This document shows, piece after piece, positions 13,041-20,068 of a stretch of 20,068 nt of DNA. The number at the start of each line of letters is the position of its first letter. Within the stretch, counting starts at the first letter, position 1. The position numbers and the translations under genes are program-made. Below the pieces are notes generated by a model. It did no database searches. It was not told the DNA's origin and saw only the letters and a program-made list of their open reading frames with translations. The DNA comes from UBA3537 sp965657165 (GTDB lineage: Bacteria > Bacteroidota > Bacteroidia > Flavobacteriales > Flavobacteriaceae): NCBI GenBank assembly GCA_965657165.1, contig CBFHNG010000033.1, positions 1 to 20,068 of the forward strand, written 5' to 3'.

Positions 13041-13617
13041 TATGTAGTCTAGAAACATATTTTCCAATCACGTCAAACTCTAAATTAACAACAGTGCCTT
13101 CTTCAAAAGTGTGAAAATTTGTATGTTCATAAGTGTAAGGAATAATAGCAACACTAAAGCCATTGTCCTTTGAATTGACAACAGTTAGACTCACACCATT
13201 TACAGTGACAGACCCTTTTTCAATAGTGATATTTCCTAGCTTGGGGTTGTATTCAAATGTATAAATCCAACTCCCGTTTTGAGCTTCAACATTTGTACAA
13301 GTCCCCACTTGATCTACATGCCCTTGAACCATATGACCATCCAAACGATCTCCGAGCTTTAAACCACGTTCTAAGTTTACACAATCTCCTAACTTCAGAC
13401 TATTGAGGTTTGTTTTATCTAAGGTTTCTTTTATTGCAGTAACAGTATAGCTAGACGCAGTAAGGTCTATGACTGTAAGACAAACGCCATTGTGAGAAAC
13501 ACTCTGGTCAATTTTTAGTTCTGAAGCTAATTTACTCTTTATGGTAAGGTGTAAATTAGTATTCTCTTGTTCTAATGCTTCAACTACTCCTAAATCTTCA
13601 ATTATGCCTGTAAACAT
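13021..13617 (-). CDS. ribE: Riboflavin synthase, alpha chain
   Basis: The enzyme makes riboflavin by dismutation of two molecules of 6,7-dimethyl-8-ribityllumazine, the last step of the pathway. The 198-residue protein starts with the invariant MFTGIIE. It shows the internal duplication of two lumazine-binding barrels, each with an NGV(C/S)LTV motif (NGVCLTV at 43-49 and NGVSLTV at 140-146), and contains LGDRLDGHMVQGHVDQVG at the domain border. Length is normal. It overlaps mscL tail to tail by 20 bases and is divergent from pdxA with a spacer of 56 bases. Other riboflavin genes are not in the window, but a dodecin (flavin-binding) gene occurs at 19847. In older naming this gene is also called ribC. 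Confidence 0.96.
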   Translation of the reverse strand: MFTGIIEDLGVVEALEQENTNLHLTIKSKLASELKIDQSVSHNGVCLTVIDLTASSYTVTAIKETLDKTNLNSLKLGDCVNLERGLKLGDRLDGHMVQGHVDQVGTCTNVEAQNGSWIYTFEYNPKLGNITIEKGSVTVNGVSLTVVNSKDNGFSVAIIPYTYEHTNFHTFEEGTVVNLEFDVIGKYVSRLHTKTSLS

Positions 13618-13630
13618 GCTTTTTATTCGT

Positions 13631-13638
13631 TAAATTTG
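13631..13638 (+). promoter_or_regulatory. Putative -7 promoter box before pdxA
   Basis: TAAATTTG fits TAnnTTTG, 35 bases before the pdxA ATG, in the short ribE/pdxA divergent spacer. No upstream TTG at normal distance was found. Confidence 0.32.
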
Positions 13639-13673
13639 TAATGTAAAATTACAAACATTAGACATCATTTTTG

Positions 13674-14723
13674 ATGAGAAAAGAAAAAAAAATAAAAATT
13701 GGCATTTCAATAGGAGATTTGAACGGAATAGGAGGTGAGTTGATTGTAAAAACATTTTCAGATAACAGACTTCTTGAGTTTTGTACTCCAGTAGTGTTCG
13801 CATCAACCAAAATAATATCTTTTTTAAAAAAACATTTTCAAAGCTCTATTTCTTTTCATGGCATTCACGATGCTAGTCATGCTGTTGACGGGAAACTAAA
13901 TGTGGTAAATGTTTGGAAACAAGATGTAAAAATTGAATTTGGCAAAGAAACACAAGAGGCAGGGCAGTATGCTCTTCAATCACTAAAAGCAGCGGTAGAA
14001 AGCATTAAAGCAAATGAAGTAGATGTGCTAGTGACAGCACCAATCAATAAACACAATATTCAATCTGAAGACTTTAAATTTCCAGGACACACCGATTTTT
14101 TAAATCAAGAGCTTAAAGGTGATAGCTTGATGTTTATGGTTTCAGACACCCTTAGAGTGGGGCTTCTAACAGATCATGTGCCAGTTGGCGATATTCCTCA
14201 ATATTTAAATGTAGATCTAATTTCAAAAAAAATAAATCTTATTTATCACTCTCTAAAACAAGATTTTGCCCTTGGAACTCCAAAAATTGCAGTGCTGGGT
14301 GTCAACCCTCATACAGGGGATAATGGTGTAATTGGCTCAGAAGATGATGCTATTTTACGACCAACTCTAAAAAAAATAAAAGCTTCTGGAAAGCTCATCT
14401 ATGGCCCTTATGCTGCCGATAGTTTTTTTGGATCAAACAATTATCAAAACTTTGACGCTATTGTAGCAACATATCATGATCAAGGTCTTATTCCCTTTAA
14501 AACGCTCACATTTGGCAATGGTGTTAATTATACAGCAGGACTGAACAAAGTACGCACCTCACCAGATCATGGAACAGCATATGATATTGCTGGAAAGGGA
14601 ATTGCCAATATTGATTCATTCAAAGAAGCGATTTTTATGGGGATCGAAATTTACAGGAATAGAAACATGGATGCAGAACTCAAAAAAAATCCTCTTAAGA
14701 AACAAGCTAAAACTCGAAAATAA
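13674..14723 (+). CDS. pdxA: 4-hydroxythreonine-4-phosphate dehydrogenase
   Basis: PdxA oxidises 4-phosphohydroxy-L-threonine with NAD in the deoxyxylulose-5-phosphate-dependent branch of vitamin B6 synthesis. The 349-residue protein has the family start IGISIGDLNGIG, the substrate region TAPINKHNI and FPGHTDFL (His139), and three metal-ligand histidines at 168, 213 and 268, the last in TYHDQGLIPFK; their spacing matches the E. coli enzyme. The C-terminal motif VRTSPDHGTAYDIAG is also present. I selected ATG at 13674 over an in-frame TTG three bases before. It is divergent from ribE and is followed after 67 bases by yceD. Confidence 0.96.
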   Translation: MRKEKKIKIGISIGDLNGIGGELIVKTFSDNRLLEFCTPVVFASTKIISFLKKHFQSSISFHGIHDASHAVDGKLNVVNVWKQDVKIEFGKETQEAGQYALQSLKAAVESIKANEVDVLVTAPINKHNIQSEDFKFPGHTDFLNQELKGDSLMFMVSDTLRVGLLTDHVPVGDIPQYLNVDLISKKINLIYHSLKQDFALGTPKIAVLGVNPHTGDNGVIGSEDDAILRPTLKKIKASGKLIYGPYAADSFFGSNNYQNFDAIVATYHDQGLIPFKTLTFGNGVNYTAGLNKVRTSPDHGTAYDIAGKGIANIDSFKEAIFMGIEIYRNRNMDAELKKNPLKKQAKTRK

Positions 14724-14761
14724 AAATAATCCTAGTTTACGCAAAACCTAAAAAAAATGTA

Positions 14762-14769
14762 TATATTTG
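14762..14769 (+). promoter_or_regulatory. Putative -7 promoter box of the yceD-rpmF operon
   Basis: TATATTTG exactly matches TAnnTTTG and ends 21 bases before the yceD ATG at 14791. It also argues against an upstream TTG start, because that TTG lies within the box. No clear TTG is present at the upstream position. Confidence 0.42.
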
Positions 14770-14790
14770 CACGCTCGAATATGCACAATA

Positions 14791-15330
14791 ATGAAGCCAT
14801 TAAAAGCATTTGAAGTTCAATTTGTAGGATTAAAGCTTGGCGAGCACATATTTGAGTACGATATTGATAATACGTTCTTTGAGCATTTTGAGTATAACGA
14901 GTTTAATGATGTCGAATTAAAAGTCATACTAACACTCCAAAAAAAAACAACTCTATTGGAGTTAAATTTTGAAGTTGAAGGTCTTATAAATCTTAATTGT
15001 GACTTAACAAACGAACCTTTTAATCAGCCAATTAACTCTGAATTTAGTTTAATTATAAAATTTGGTGCTGAATATAATGATGATAATGAAGAAATATTGA
15101 TAATTCCTCATGGGGAATATAAAATTAATGTTGCACATTATATATACGAGCTAATAGTGCTTTCTGTTCCACAAAAGCGATTGCACCCAGGGGTTAAAGA
15201 CGGGACATTAAATTCTGAAATACTCAAAAAACTAGAAGACTTAAGCCCAAAAAGCTTAGAAAATAAAAATTCTGACAACGATATTGATCCGCGTTGGAAT
15301 TCATTAAAAAAATTATTAACGGATAAATAA
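14791..15330 (+). CDS. yceD: DUF177/YceD family protein
   Basis: The 179-residue protein belongs to the DUF177/YceD family, which is encoded just before rpmF in most bacteria and has been linked to 23S rRNA processing or ribosome assembly, with the exact role still open. The features seen are a beta-rich N-terminal half (VGLKLGEHIFEYDID), the strand-turn NLNCDLTNEPFNQPI with the conserved Cys, an acidic loop (EYNDDNEEIL), and the C-terminal motif DPRWNSLKKL that closes the family. ATG at 14791 is preferred because the longer TTG start would place the promoter box in the coding region. The stop is 8 bases before rpmF. Confidence 0.9.
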   Translation: MKPLKAFEVQFVGLKLGEHIFEYDIDNTFFEHFEYNEFNDVELKVILTLQKKTTLLELNFEVEGLINLNCDLTNEPFNQPINSEFSLIIKFGAEYNDDNEEILIIPHGEYKINVAHYIYELIVLSVPQKRLHPGVKDGTLNSEILKKLEDLSPKSLENKNSDNDIDPRWNSLKKLLTDK

Positions 15331-15338
15331 TATAAAAA

Positions 15339-15539
15339 ATGGCACATCCTAAAAGAAAAATCTCAAAAACAAGAAGAGATAAAAGGCGTACCCATTACAA
15401 AGCATCTACACCACAGATTGCTACTTGCCCAACAACAGGTGAAGCACATCTGTACCATAGAGCACATTGGCATGAAGGTAAGCTATATTACAGAGGGCAA
15501 GTCCTAATTGATAATACAGCAGAAGAAAATGTAGCCTAA
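15339..15539 (+). CDS. rpmF: 50S ribosomal protein L32
   Basis: The 66-residue protein is L32 of the large ribosomal subunit. It begins MAHPKRKISKTRRDKRRTHY, the typical basic Bacteroidota N-terminus, followed by STPQIATCPTTGEAHLYHRAH and YYRGQVLI. Only one cysteine remains, so this is the form without the four-cysteine zinc ribbon, normal for this phylum. It follows yceD by 8 bases and is closed by a strong terminator, defining a two-gene operon. Confidence 0.97.
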   Translation: MAHPKRKISKTRRDKRRTHYKASTPQIATCPTTGEAHLYHRAHWHEGKLYYRGQVLIDNTAEENVA

Positions 15540-15563
15540 ACTACAAAAGCATACAAAATAAAA

Positions 15564-15588
15564 AACGCTCCATGAGCGTTTTTTTTTA
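15564..15588 (+). terminator. Intrinsic terminator of yceD-rpmF
   Basis: A perfect 7-bp stem, AACGCTC (15564-15570) and GAGCGTT (15574-15580), has a CAT loop and is followed by eight or nine T. It lies 24 bases after the rpmF stop. Confidence 0.88.
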
Positions 15589-15631
15589 ATTTAAAATTTA
15601 TAATTTTTATTCATTTTTGAACAAAAAACAG

Positions 15632-15639
15632 TATTTTTG
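15632..15639 (+). promoter_or_regulatory. Putative -7 promoter box of the fabH-accB-accC operon
   Basis: TATTTTTG fits TAnnTTTG, 62 bases before the fabH ATG, leaving room for a short leader that contains the hairpin at 15657-15678. A TTG at 15617-15619 is only 12 bases upstream, too close for a normal -33 box. Confidence 0.35.
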
Positions 15640-15656
15640 ATGCGTTTTTTAAAGTT

Positions 15657-15678
15657 TTTTGATGTTTTTTCATCAAAA
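15657..15678 (+). promoter_or_regulatory. Perfect inverted repeat in the fabH leader
   Basis: TTTTGATG and CATCAAAA form a perfect 8-bp inverted repeat around six T. The half-site TTTTTGATG also occurs in direct orientation at 15634-15642, overlapping the promoter-like box. This could be an operator for a dimeric regulator of fatty-acid synthesis genes or an RNA hairpin in the leader. No regulator gene is adjacent, and the AT-rich composition makes chance similarity possible. Confidence 0.35.
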
Positions 15679-15701
15679 TCAATGACCTTAATAAAATACA
15701 T

Positions 15702-16715
15702 ATGAGTAAAATCTCAGCAGCAATAACCGCTGTAGGCGCATACGTCCCAGAATTTGTTCTAACCAATGCCATGTTGGAAAAAATGGTAGAAACAAATGAC
15801 GAGTGGATTACTACTAGAACGGGAATTAAAGAACGAAGAATATTAAAGGAAGAAGGCAAAGGAACATCTTTTTTAGCCATTAAAGCTGCAGAAGACTTGA
15901 TTCAAAAAACAAATCTAGACCCCACCACCATAGACTTAGTCATTGTAGCCACGGCTACCCCTGATATGAAAGCGGCTTCTACAGCCTCCTATACGGCAAC
16001 TCAAATTGGTGCTACCAACGCATTTTCTTATGACATGGACGCTGCATGTTCGAGCTTTCTCTTTGGGATGTCAACAGCTTCAAGTTATATAGAATCAGGG
16101 CGTTATAAAAAAATACTTCTTATAGGTGCAGACAAAATGTCTTCTATTATTAATTATAAAGATCGGGCAACCTGTATAATTTTTGGTGATGGAGCAGGAG
16201 CTGTTTTATTTGAACCAAATAATGAAAACCTAGGCCTACAAGATGAATATTTGCGAACAGATGGATCAGGTAGAGAATTTTTACAAGCAACATATGGAGG
16301 GTCATCTCATTCAATTACACACGAGGTTTTAGATAATGGTGGCCATTATGCTTTTCAAGAAGGGAGAACAGTTTTTAAAAATGCAGTATCCAGTATGGCC
16401 GATGCTGCTGTAAAAATATTAGAACGAAATAATCTAACAAAAGATGATGTTCAGTGGCTTGCTGCACATCAGGCCAATAAAAGAATTATAGATGCTACGG
16501 CACAACGAATGAACTTGGAGGACAACAAGGTTATGATGAATATTGAAAAATATGGCAACACAACCTCTGCAACTCTTCCACTACTCATCAACGATTATGA
16601 AGATCAACTTCAAAAAGGGGATAATGTTATTTTTGCCGCTTTTGGAGGAGGATTCAGTTGGGGAGCAATATATTTAAAATGGGCATACACTAAAAATAAA
16701 ACTAACTTAAACTAA
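15702..16715 (+). CDS. fabH: 3-oxoacyl-ACP synthase III (FabH)
   Basis: FabH condenses an acyl-CoA primer with malonyl-ACP and so starts fatty-acid chains; in flavobacteria branched primers are common. The 337-residue thiolase-fold protein has the catalytic triad Cys116 (DAACSSF), His256 (AAHQANKRI) and Asn286 (KYGNTTSAT). It also has the N-terminal motif NDEWITTRTGIKERR and the C-terminal glycine turn FGGGFSWGA (314-322). Length is normal. It follows the rpmF terminator, has its own promoter-like box, and is 11 bases before accB, forming a fatty-acid initiation operon. The paralogous KASIII enzymes of secondary metabolism are an unlikely alternative, given the acc genes. Confidence 0.95.
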   Translation: MSKISAAITAVGAYVPEFVLTNAMLEKMVETNDEWITTRTGIKERRILKEEGKGTSFLAIKAAEDLIQKTNLDPTTIDLVIVATATPDMKAASTASYTATQIGATNAFSYDMDAACSSFLFGMSTASSYIESGRYKKILLIGADKMSSIINYKDRATCIIFGDGAGAVLFEPNNENLGLQDEYLRTDGSGREFLQATYGGSSHSITHEVLDNGGHYAFQEGRTVFKNAVSSMADAAVKILERNNLTKDDVQWLAAHQANKRIIDATAQRMNLEDNKVMMNIEKYGNTTSATLPLLINDYEDQLQKGDNVIFAAFGGGFSWGAIYLKWAYTKNKTNLN

Positions 16716-16726
16716 ATACATTAATT

Positions 16727-17212
16727 ATGGATTTAAAAGAAATTCAAAATTTAATCAAATTTGTCGCTAAATCTGGCGCAAGCGAAGTAAAGCTAGAAAT
16801 GGATGATGTAAAAATTACTATTCGTACAGGAAATGAAGGCGATAAACAACAAGTACAACAAGTAACAGTTCCCGTACAAATGCCATCAGCGCCAGCAGTA
16901 CAGGCTCCAGCGCCAGTAGCGCCAATAGCAGCTGCAACGCCAAAAGCTGAAGCACCGTCGGAAGACTCAAAATACATAACCGTAAAATCTCCTATAATTG
17001 GAACATTCTATAGAAGACCTTCACCAGACAAGCCAATCTTTGCTGAAGTTGGTCAATCCATTGCCGAAGGTGATGTTTTATGTATTATTGAAGCCATGAA
17101 ACTTTTCAATGAAATAGAATCTGAGGTTTCAGGGAAAATTGTAAAAATCCTTGTTGATGACGCTTCACCCGTAGAATTTGATCAACCTTTATTTTTGGTT
17201 GACCCTTCTTAA
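16727..17212 (+). CDS. accB: Biotin carboxyl carrier protein of acetyl-CoA carboxylase
   Basis: AccB carries biotin between the carboxylase and carboxyltransferase parts of acetyl-CoA carboxylase, which makes malonyl-CoA. The 161-residue protein has the N-terminal assembly region (MDLKEIQNLIKFVAKSGASE), a flexible proline/alanine-rich linker (about 50-78), and the C-terminal biotinyl domain (about 82-160) with the modification site EAMKL, Lys125. The insert region PIIGTFYRRPSPDKP corresponds to the 'thumb' of AccB-type domains. It lies between fabH and accC with 11- and 65-base gaps, so all three are probably co-transcribed. Confidence 0.96.
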   Translation: MDLKEIQNLIKFVAKSGASEVKLEMDDVKITIRTGNEGDKQQVQQVTVPVQMPSAPAVQAPAPVAPIAAATPKAEAPSEDSKYITVKSPIIGTFYRRPSPDKPIFAEVGQSIAEGDVLCIIEAMKLFNEIESEVSGKIVKILVDDASPVEFDQPLFLVDPS

Positions 17213-17277
17213 AATAAATTCCAAAAGCACATAATAATTGCTTTAGAAAGGGAAATTAACATTTTAAAATAACAATG

Positions 17278-18624
17278 ATGTTTAAAAAAATATTAGTTGC
17301 TAACAGAGGGGAAATTGCATTAAGAGTCATTAGAACTTGTAAAGAAATGGGCATTCAGACCGTTGCAGTTTATTCTACAGCAGATGCTGAAAGTTTACAT
17401 GTAAAATTTGCCGACGAAGCCGTATGTATTGGTCCAGCGCTAAGTAGTGAATCTTATTTGAAAGTTGCCAATATCATCGCAGCTGCAGAGATTACAAATG
17501 CAGATGCTATTCACCCTGGCTATGGATTTTTATCTGAAAACGCTCGTTTTTCCAAAATATGCGAAGAACATGGTATAAAATTTATTGGCGCTTCTCCAGA
17601 AATGATTGATCGTATGGGCGACAAAGCCAATGCAAAAGCAACCATGAAAGCTGCAGGCGTCCCTTGTGTCCCTGGCAGCGATGGCGTAATACAAACTTTT
17701 GAGGAGTGTAAAAAAACGGCTAAAAAAACCGGTTATCCTGTAATGTTAAAAGCTTCCGCTGGAGGAGGAGGAAAAGGAATGCGCGCCGTTTGGAAAGAAG
17801 AAGATTTGAAAGGCGCATGGGATTCTGCAAGACAAGAATCTAAAGCTGCATTTGGTAATGACGACATGTATATGGAAAAGCTCATCGAAGAGCCAAGACA
17901 TATAGAAATTCAAATTATTGGTGATTCCAATGGAAAAGCCTGTCATTTGTCCGAAAGAGATTGTTCTGTTCAAAGACGTCATCAAAAACTTACTGAGGAA
18001 GTTCCTTCTCCATTTATGACAGATGCTTTACGTAAAAAAATGGGTGCTGCCGCTGTAAAAGCCGCAGAATTTATAAAGTATGAAGGCGCTGGAACTGTAG
18101 AGTTTTTGGTGGACAAACATCGAAATTTTTATTTCATGGAAATGAACACAAGAATTCAAGTTGAGCACCCAATAACAGAGCAAGTTATTGATTTTGACCT
18201 TGTTAGAGAACAAATTTTAGTTGCTTCTGGTGTTGCAATTTCTGGTAAAAACTATTTTCCAAACTTGCATTCTATTGAGTGTCGAATAAATGCAGAGGAT
18301 CCATTTAATGATTTTAGGCCATCACCAGGAAAAATTACAACTCTACATTCACCTGGAGGTCATGGTGTTCGTTTAGATACGCATGTATATGCTGGGTATG
18401 TAATTCCACCAAATTATGACTCTATGATTGCTAAACTTATCACGACTGCTCAAACTCGTGAAGAGGCCATTAATAAAATGAAAAGAGCACTTGATGAATT
18501 TGTGATTGAAGGGATAAAAACAACAATTCCTTTCCACAGACAACTCATGGAACACCCAGATTATGTTGCTGGAAATTATACGACAAAATTCATGGAAGAT
18601 TTTGTAATAGAAACATCAAATTAA
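17278..18624 (+). CDS. accC: Biotin carboxylase subunit of acetyl-CoA carboxylase
   Basis: AccC uses ATP and bicarbonate to carboxylate biotin on AccB. The 448-residue protein shows the N-terminal start FKKILVANRGEIALRVIRT and IHPGYGFLSENA. The ATP-grasp glycine-rich loop is SAGGGGKGMR (160-169), and the active-site region is MEMNTRIQVEHPITEQV (287-303). The C-terminal domain starts ECRINAEDP. Length is standard for the stand-alone subunit. Two adjacent ATGs exist at 17275 and 17278; I use the second because family members usually begin MFKKILIANRG, but the first is equally readable. A terminator follows directly, closing the fabH-accB-accC operon. Confidence 0.96.
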   Translation: MFKKILVANRGEIALRVIRTCKEMGIQTVAVYSTADAESLHVKFADEAVCIGPALSSESYLKVANIIAAAEITNADAIHPGYGFLSENARFSKICEEHGIKFIGASPEMIDRMGDKANAKATMKAAGVPCVPGSDGVIQTFEECKKTAKKTGYPVMLKASAGGGGKGMRAVWKEEDLKGAWDSARQESKAAFGNDDMYMEKLIEEPRHIEIQIIGDSNGKACHLSERDCSVQRRHQKLTEEVPSPFMTDALRKKMGAAAVKAAEFIKYEGAGTVEFLVDKHRNFYFMEMNTRIQVEHPITEQVIDFDLVREQILVASGVAISGKNYFPNLHSIECRINAEDPFNDFRPSPGKITTLHSPGGHGVRLDTHVYAGYVIPPNYDSMIAKLITTAQTREEAINKMKRALDEFVIEGIKTTIPFHRQLMEHPDYVAGNYTTKFMEDFVIETSN

Positions 18625-18634
18625 TTCATCATAT

Positions 18635-18666
18635 AAACTCCGGAATATTTTTCGGAGTTTTTTTTA
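18635..18666 (+). terminator. Intrinsic terminator after accC
   Basis: A perfect 8-bp stem, AAACTCCG (18635-18642) and CGGAGTTT (18653-18660), has a 10-base loop and is followed by a T tract to 18666. It ends the fabH-accB-accC operon 11 bases after the stop. Confidence 0.85.
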
Positions 18667-18686
18667 AAAACCATTAACTTTAGGCG

Positions 18687-19802
18687 ATGAATTTATCCTA
18701 TTGGGAACAAAAAGAATGGTTACAAAACATTGATTTTACCATTGTTGGCAGTGGTATTGTTGGGCTGAGTACGGCTGTATTTCTTAAAAAGCGTTTTCCA
18801 AAATCCAAAATTTTAGTTCTAGAAAAAGGAATTCTTCCGCAAGGGGCAAGTTCTAAAAACGCAGGATTTGCTTGTTTTGGGAGCTTAAGTGAAATTTTGG
18901 AGGATTTAAAATCACATTCTGTAGATGAGGTTTTGTCATTACTTAAAAATAGAGTAAATGGATTACAATTATTACGACAAATGCTTGGCGATGAGGCATT
19001 GGAATATAGGTCTTATGGCGGATATGAATTATTCTTAGAAAAAAATCAAAAATTATTCAATACATGTGCTGAAAAAGTTCATGGCATCAATGCGATGCTT
19101 TCAACTGTTTTTGAAGGCGATGTTTTCTCTCTAGTTTCAAATAAGTTTCATTTTGAAGGGATTCAATCTCAATATATTTTTAATTCATTTGAAGCTCAAA
19201 TAGATACAGGGAAAATGATGTCTGCATTAATTCAAAAAACTCAAAACCTTGGTATCACTATTTTGAATTCAACCACAGTTGATTCGTTTGCAGAAAATCC
19301 AAATTCTATTCAGGTAAAAACGAATCATTTTGAATTTAATTCCTCTAAATTAATCATAACAACAAACGGATTTACAAATCAATTAATACCCCAAAATCTT
19401 CAACCTGCACGCGCACAAGTGCTTATTACAAAACCAATCCAAGATTTACACATAAAAGGGACATTTCACATGGATTGTGGTTATTATTATTTTAGAAATA
19501 TAGATAATAGAATTCTTTTTGGTGGTGGAAGAAATTTAGATTTTGCCAATGAAACGACCACAGAAATGAAAACGACCTCAAAAATTCAATCTCAATTAGA
19601 GCATCTTCTTCGTACTGTAATTTTACCAAATAAAAATGTTGAAATTGACCACAGATGGACAGGAATTATGGGGGTTGGACCACAAAAATTACCAATCATT
19701 AAACAGCATTCAAACCATGTGTTTTTGGGTGTTCGTATGGGCGGTATGGGAGTAGCACTTGGTGCAAGTGTTGGCAAAAAAATTGTAGATTTAATTGCAT
19801 AA
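18687..19802 (+). CDS. FAD-dependent oxidoreductase, DadA/glycine-oxidase (DAO) family
   Basis: The 371-residue protein is a D-amino-acid-oxidase-type flavoenzyme. The N-terminal dinucleotide-binding motif is IVGSGIVGLSTAVFL with GSGIVG at 21-26. The acidic end of strand 2 is VLEKG. The FAD-contacting segment GASSKNAGFACFG follows. The substrate domain is in the middle, and the C-terminal FAD segment is WTGIMGVGPQKLPII, then FLGVRMGGMGVALG. Such enzymes oxidise C-N bonds of amino acids or related amines; the substrate cannot be told from the sequence. There is no signal peptide. It stands alone between two terminators. The only nearby promoter-like signal is a partial TAACTTTA box close to the start. 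Confidence 0.87.
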   Translation: MNLSYWEQKEWLQNIDFTIVGSGIVGLSTAVFLKKRFPKSKILVLEKGILPQGASSKNAGFACFGSLSEILEDLKSHSVDEVLSLLKNRVNGLQLLRQMLGDEALEYRSYGGYELFLEKNQKLFNTCAEKVHGINAMLSTVFEGDVFSLVSNKFHFEGIQSQYIFNSFEAQIDTGKMMSALIQKTQNLGITILNSTTVDSFAENPNSIQVKTNHFEFNSSKLIITTNGFTNQLIPQNLQPARAQVLITKPIQDLHIKGTFHMDCGYYYFRNIDNRILFGGGRNLDFANETTTEMKTTSKIQSQLEHLLRTVILPNKNVEIDHRWTGIMGVGPQKLPIIKQHSNHVFLGVRMGGMGVALGASVGKKIVDLIA

Positions 19803-19830
19803 AAAAACCACCTTTATAAAGGTGGTTTTT
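19803..19830. terminator. Bidirectional terminator between oxidoreductase and dodecin genes
   Basis: A perfect 12-bp inverted repeat, AAAAACCACCTT and AAGGTGGTTTTT, closes a TATA loop. It has A-rich and T-rich flanks on both sides, so it can work for both convergent genes. Confidence 0.85.
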
Positions 19831-19846
19831 TAACTTTTTTTAAACA

Positions 19847-20047
19847 TCAGTTGACTTCAAAAGTGATTTTTAAATTTACACGAAATTCATCAACATCATC
19901 CCCATTAACTGTTGCACTTTGATCTTGAACATATACAGATCGTATATTTTTTACAGTTTTTGAGGCATGTTTAACGGCTTTTCGAGTGGCGTCTTCCCAA
20001 CTTTTGTTGGAATTAGACAGCACTTCAATAACTTTTAGTACTCCCAT
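19847..20047 (-). CDS. Dodecin family flavin-binding protein
   Basis: The 66-residue protein matches dodecins, small proteins that assemble into hollow dodecamers and bind riboflavin, FMN or related flavins, buffering free flavin in the cytoplasm. Family features are the start MGVLKVIEVLSNSNKSWEDA, the single helix (about 17-32: WEDATRKAVKHASKTV), and the strands NIRSVYVQDQSATV and EFRVNLKITFEV. Length and start are typical. It converges on the FAD oxidoreductase gene across a bidirectional terminator. The flavin-contacting residues were not assigned individually. Confidence 0.93.
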   Translation of the reverse strand: MGVLKVIEVLSNSNKSWEDATRKAVKHASKTVKNIRSVYVQDQSATVNGDDVDEFRVNLKITFEVN

Positions 20048-20068
20048 GGTATTTTAGATTTTAGGGTT

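Noticed and set aside
17746..17985. Minus-strand ORF inside accC
   Set aside because: It lies wholly inside a highly conserved housekeeping gene and has no features of its own.
1..20068. CRISPR arrays, retron or reverse-transcriptase genes, toxin-antitoxin pairs
   Set aside because: I found no regularly spaced repeats, no RT motifs and no recognised toxin-antitoxin pair anywhere in the window.

Overview
The window is AT-rich and looks like a chromosome segment from a marine-type member of the Bacteroidota, most likely Flavobacteriaceae. The evidence is the typical fabH-accB-accC and yceD-rpmF clusters, Bacteroidota-restricted families (DUF6090, a helical-repeat regulator type), many short MKK-type signal peptides and lipoboxes, few Shine-Dalgarno sequences, and -7 boxes of the TAnnTTTG type. 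No rRNA, tRNA or CRISPR array was recognised.

Layout. 1-1103: an operon of small ferredoxin-like (EthD/antibiotic-monooxygenase type) proteins, cut by the window edge, ending in an N-terminally truncated DUF2892 membrane-protein remnant. 1128-3590: a compact putative mobile unit bounded by near-identical 31-bp direct repeats, with a large serine recombinase (minus strand), an unrecognised 211-residue gene (plus strand) and a 40-codon ORF (minus strand). 3860-6070: a run of small exported proteins and lipoproteins plus a DUF6090 membrane protein. 6104-8513 (minus strand): a helical-repeat protein with a putative HTH and an AlkB-type alkane hydroxylase. 8595-9611: a divergently transcribed lipoprotein alpha/beta hydrolase. 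9734-12535: an operon of exported small-domain proteins (SnoaL-like plus monooxygenase-like lipoprotein, DUF2892 protein, exported AhpD-like CxxC protein, two further barrel-like proteins, the last one broken). 12609-20047: mostly housekeeping genes (mscL, ribE, pdxA, yceD, rpmF, fabH, accB, accC, a DadA-like FAD oxidoreductase and a dodecin).

How the genes fit together. The right half supports fatty-acid synthesis (FabH initiation; AccB and AccC for malonyl-CoA), cofactor synthesis (riboflavin, pyridoxal phosphate), flavin storage (dodecin) and osmotic protection (MscL). The two EthD/monooxygenase-like operons resemble each other: both combine small ferredoxin-like proteins with a DUF2892 protein that shares the TKFCPVY segment. 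The left copy is truncated and lies beside the recombinase unit.

Most interesting observation. The recombinase ORF runs through the left repeat, and its last 14 codons lie in flanking DNA. Joining the unit's two ends within the repeat, as excision to a circle would do, replaces those codons with 14 others read from the far end. The new stop then overlaps, as ATGA, the start of the 40-codon ORF. The sequence therefore suggests that integration breaks, and excision restores, a translationally coupled recombinase plus small-ORF operon, and that the unit also swaps one intrinsic terminator for another behind the host operon.
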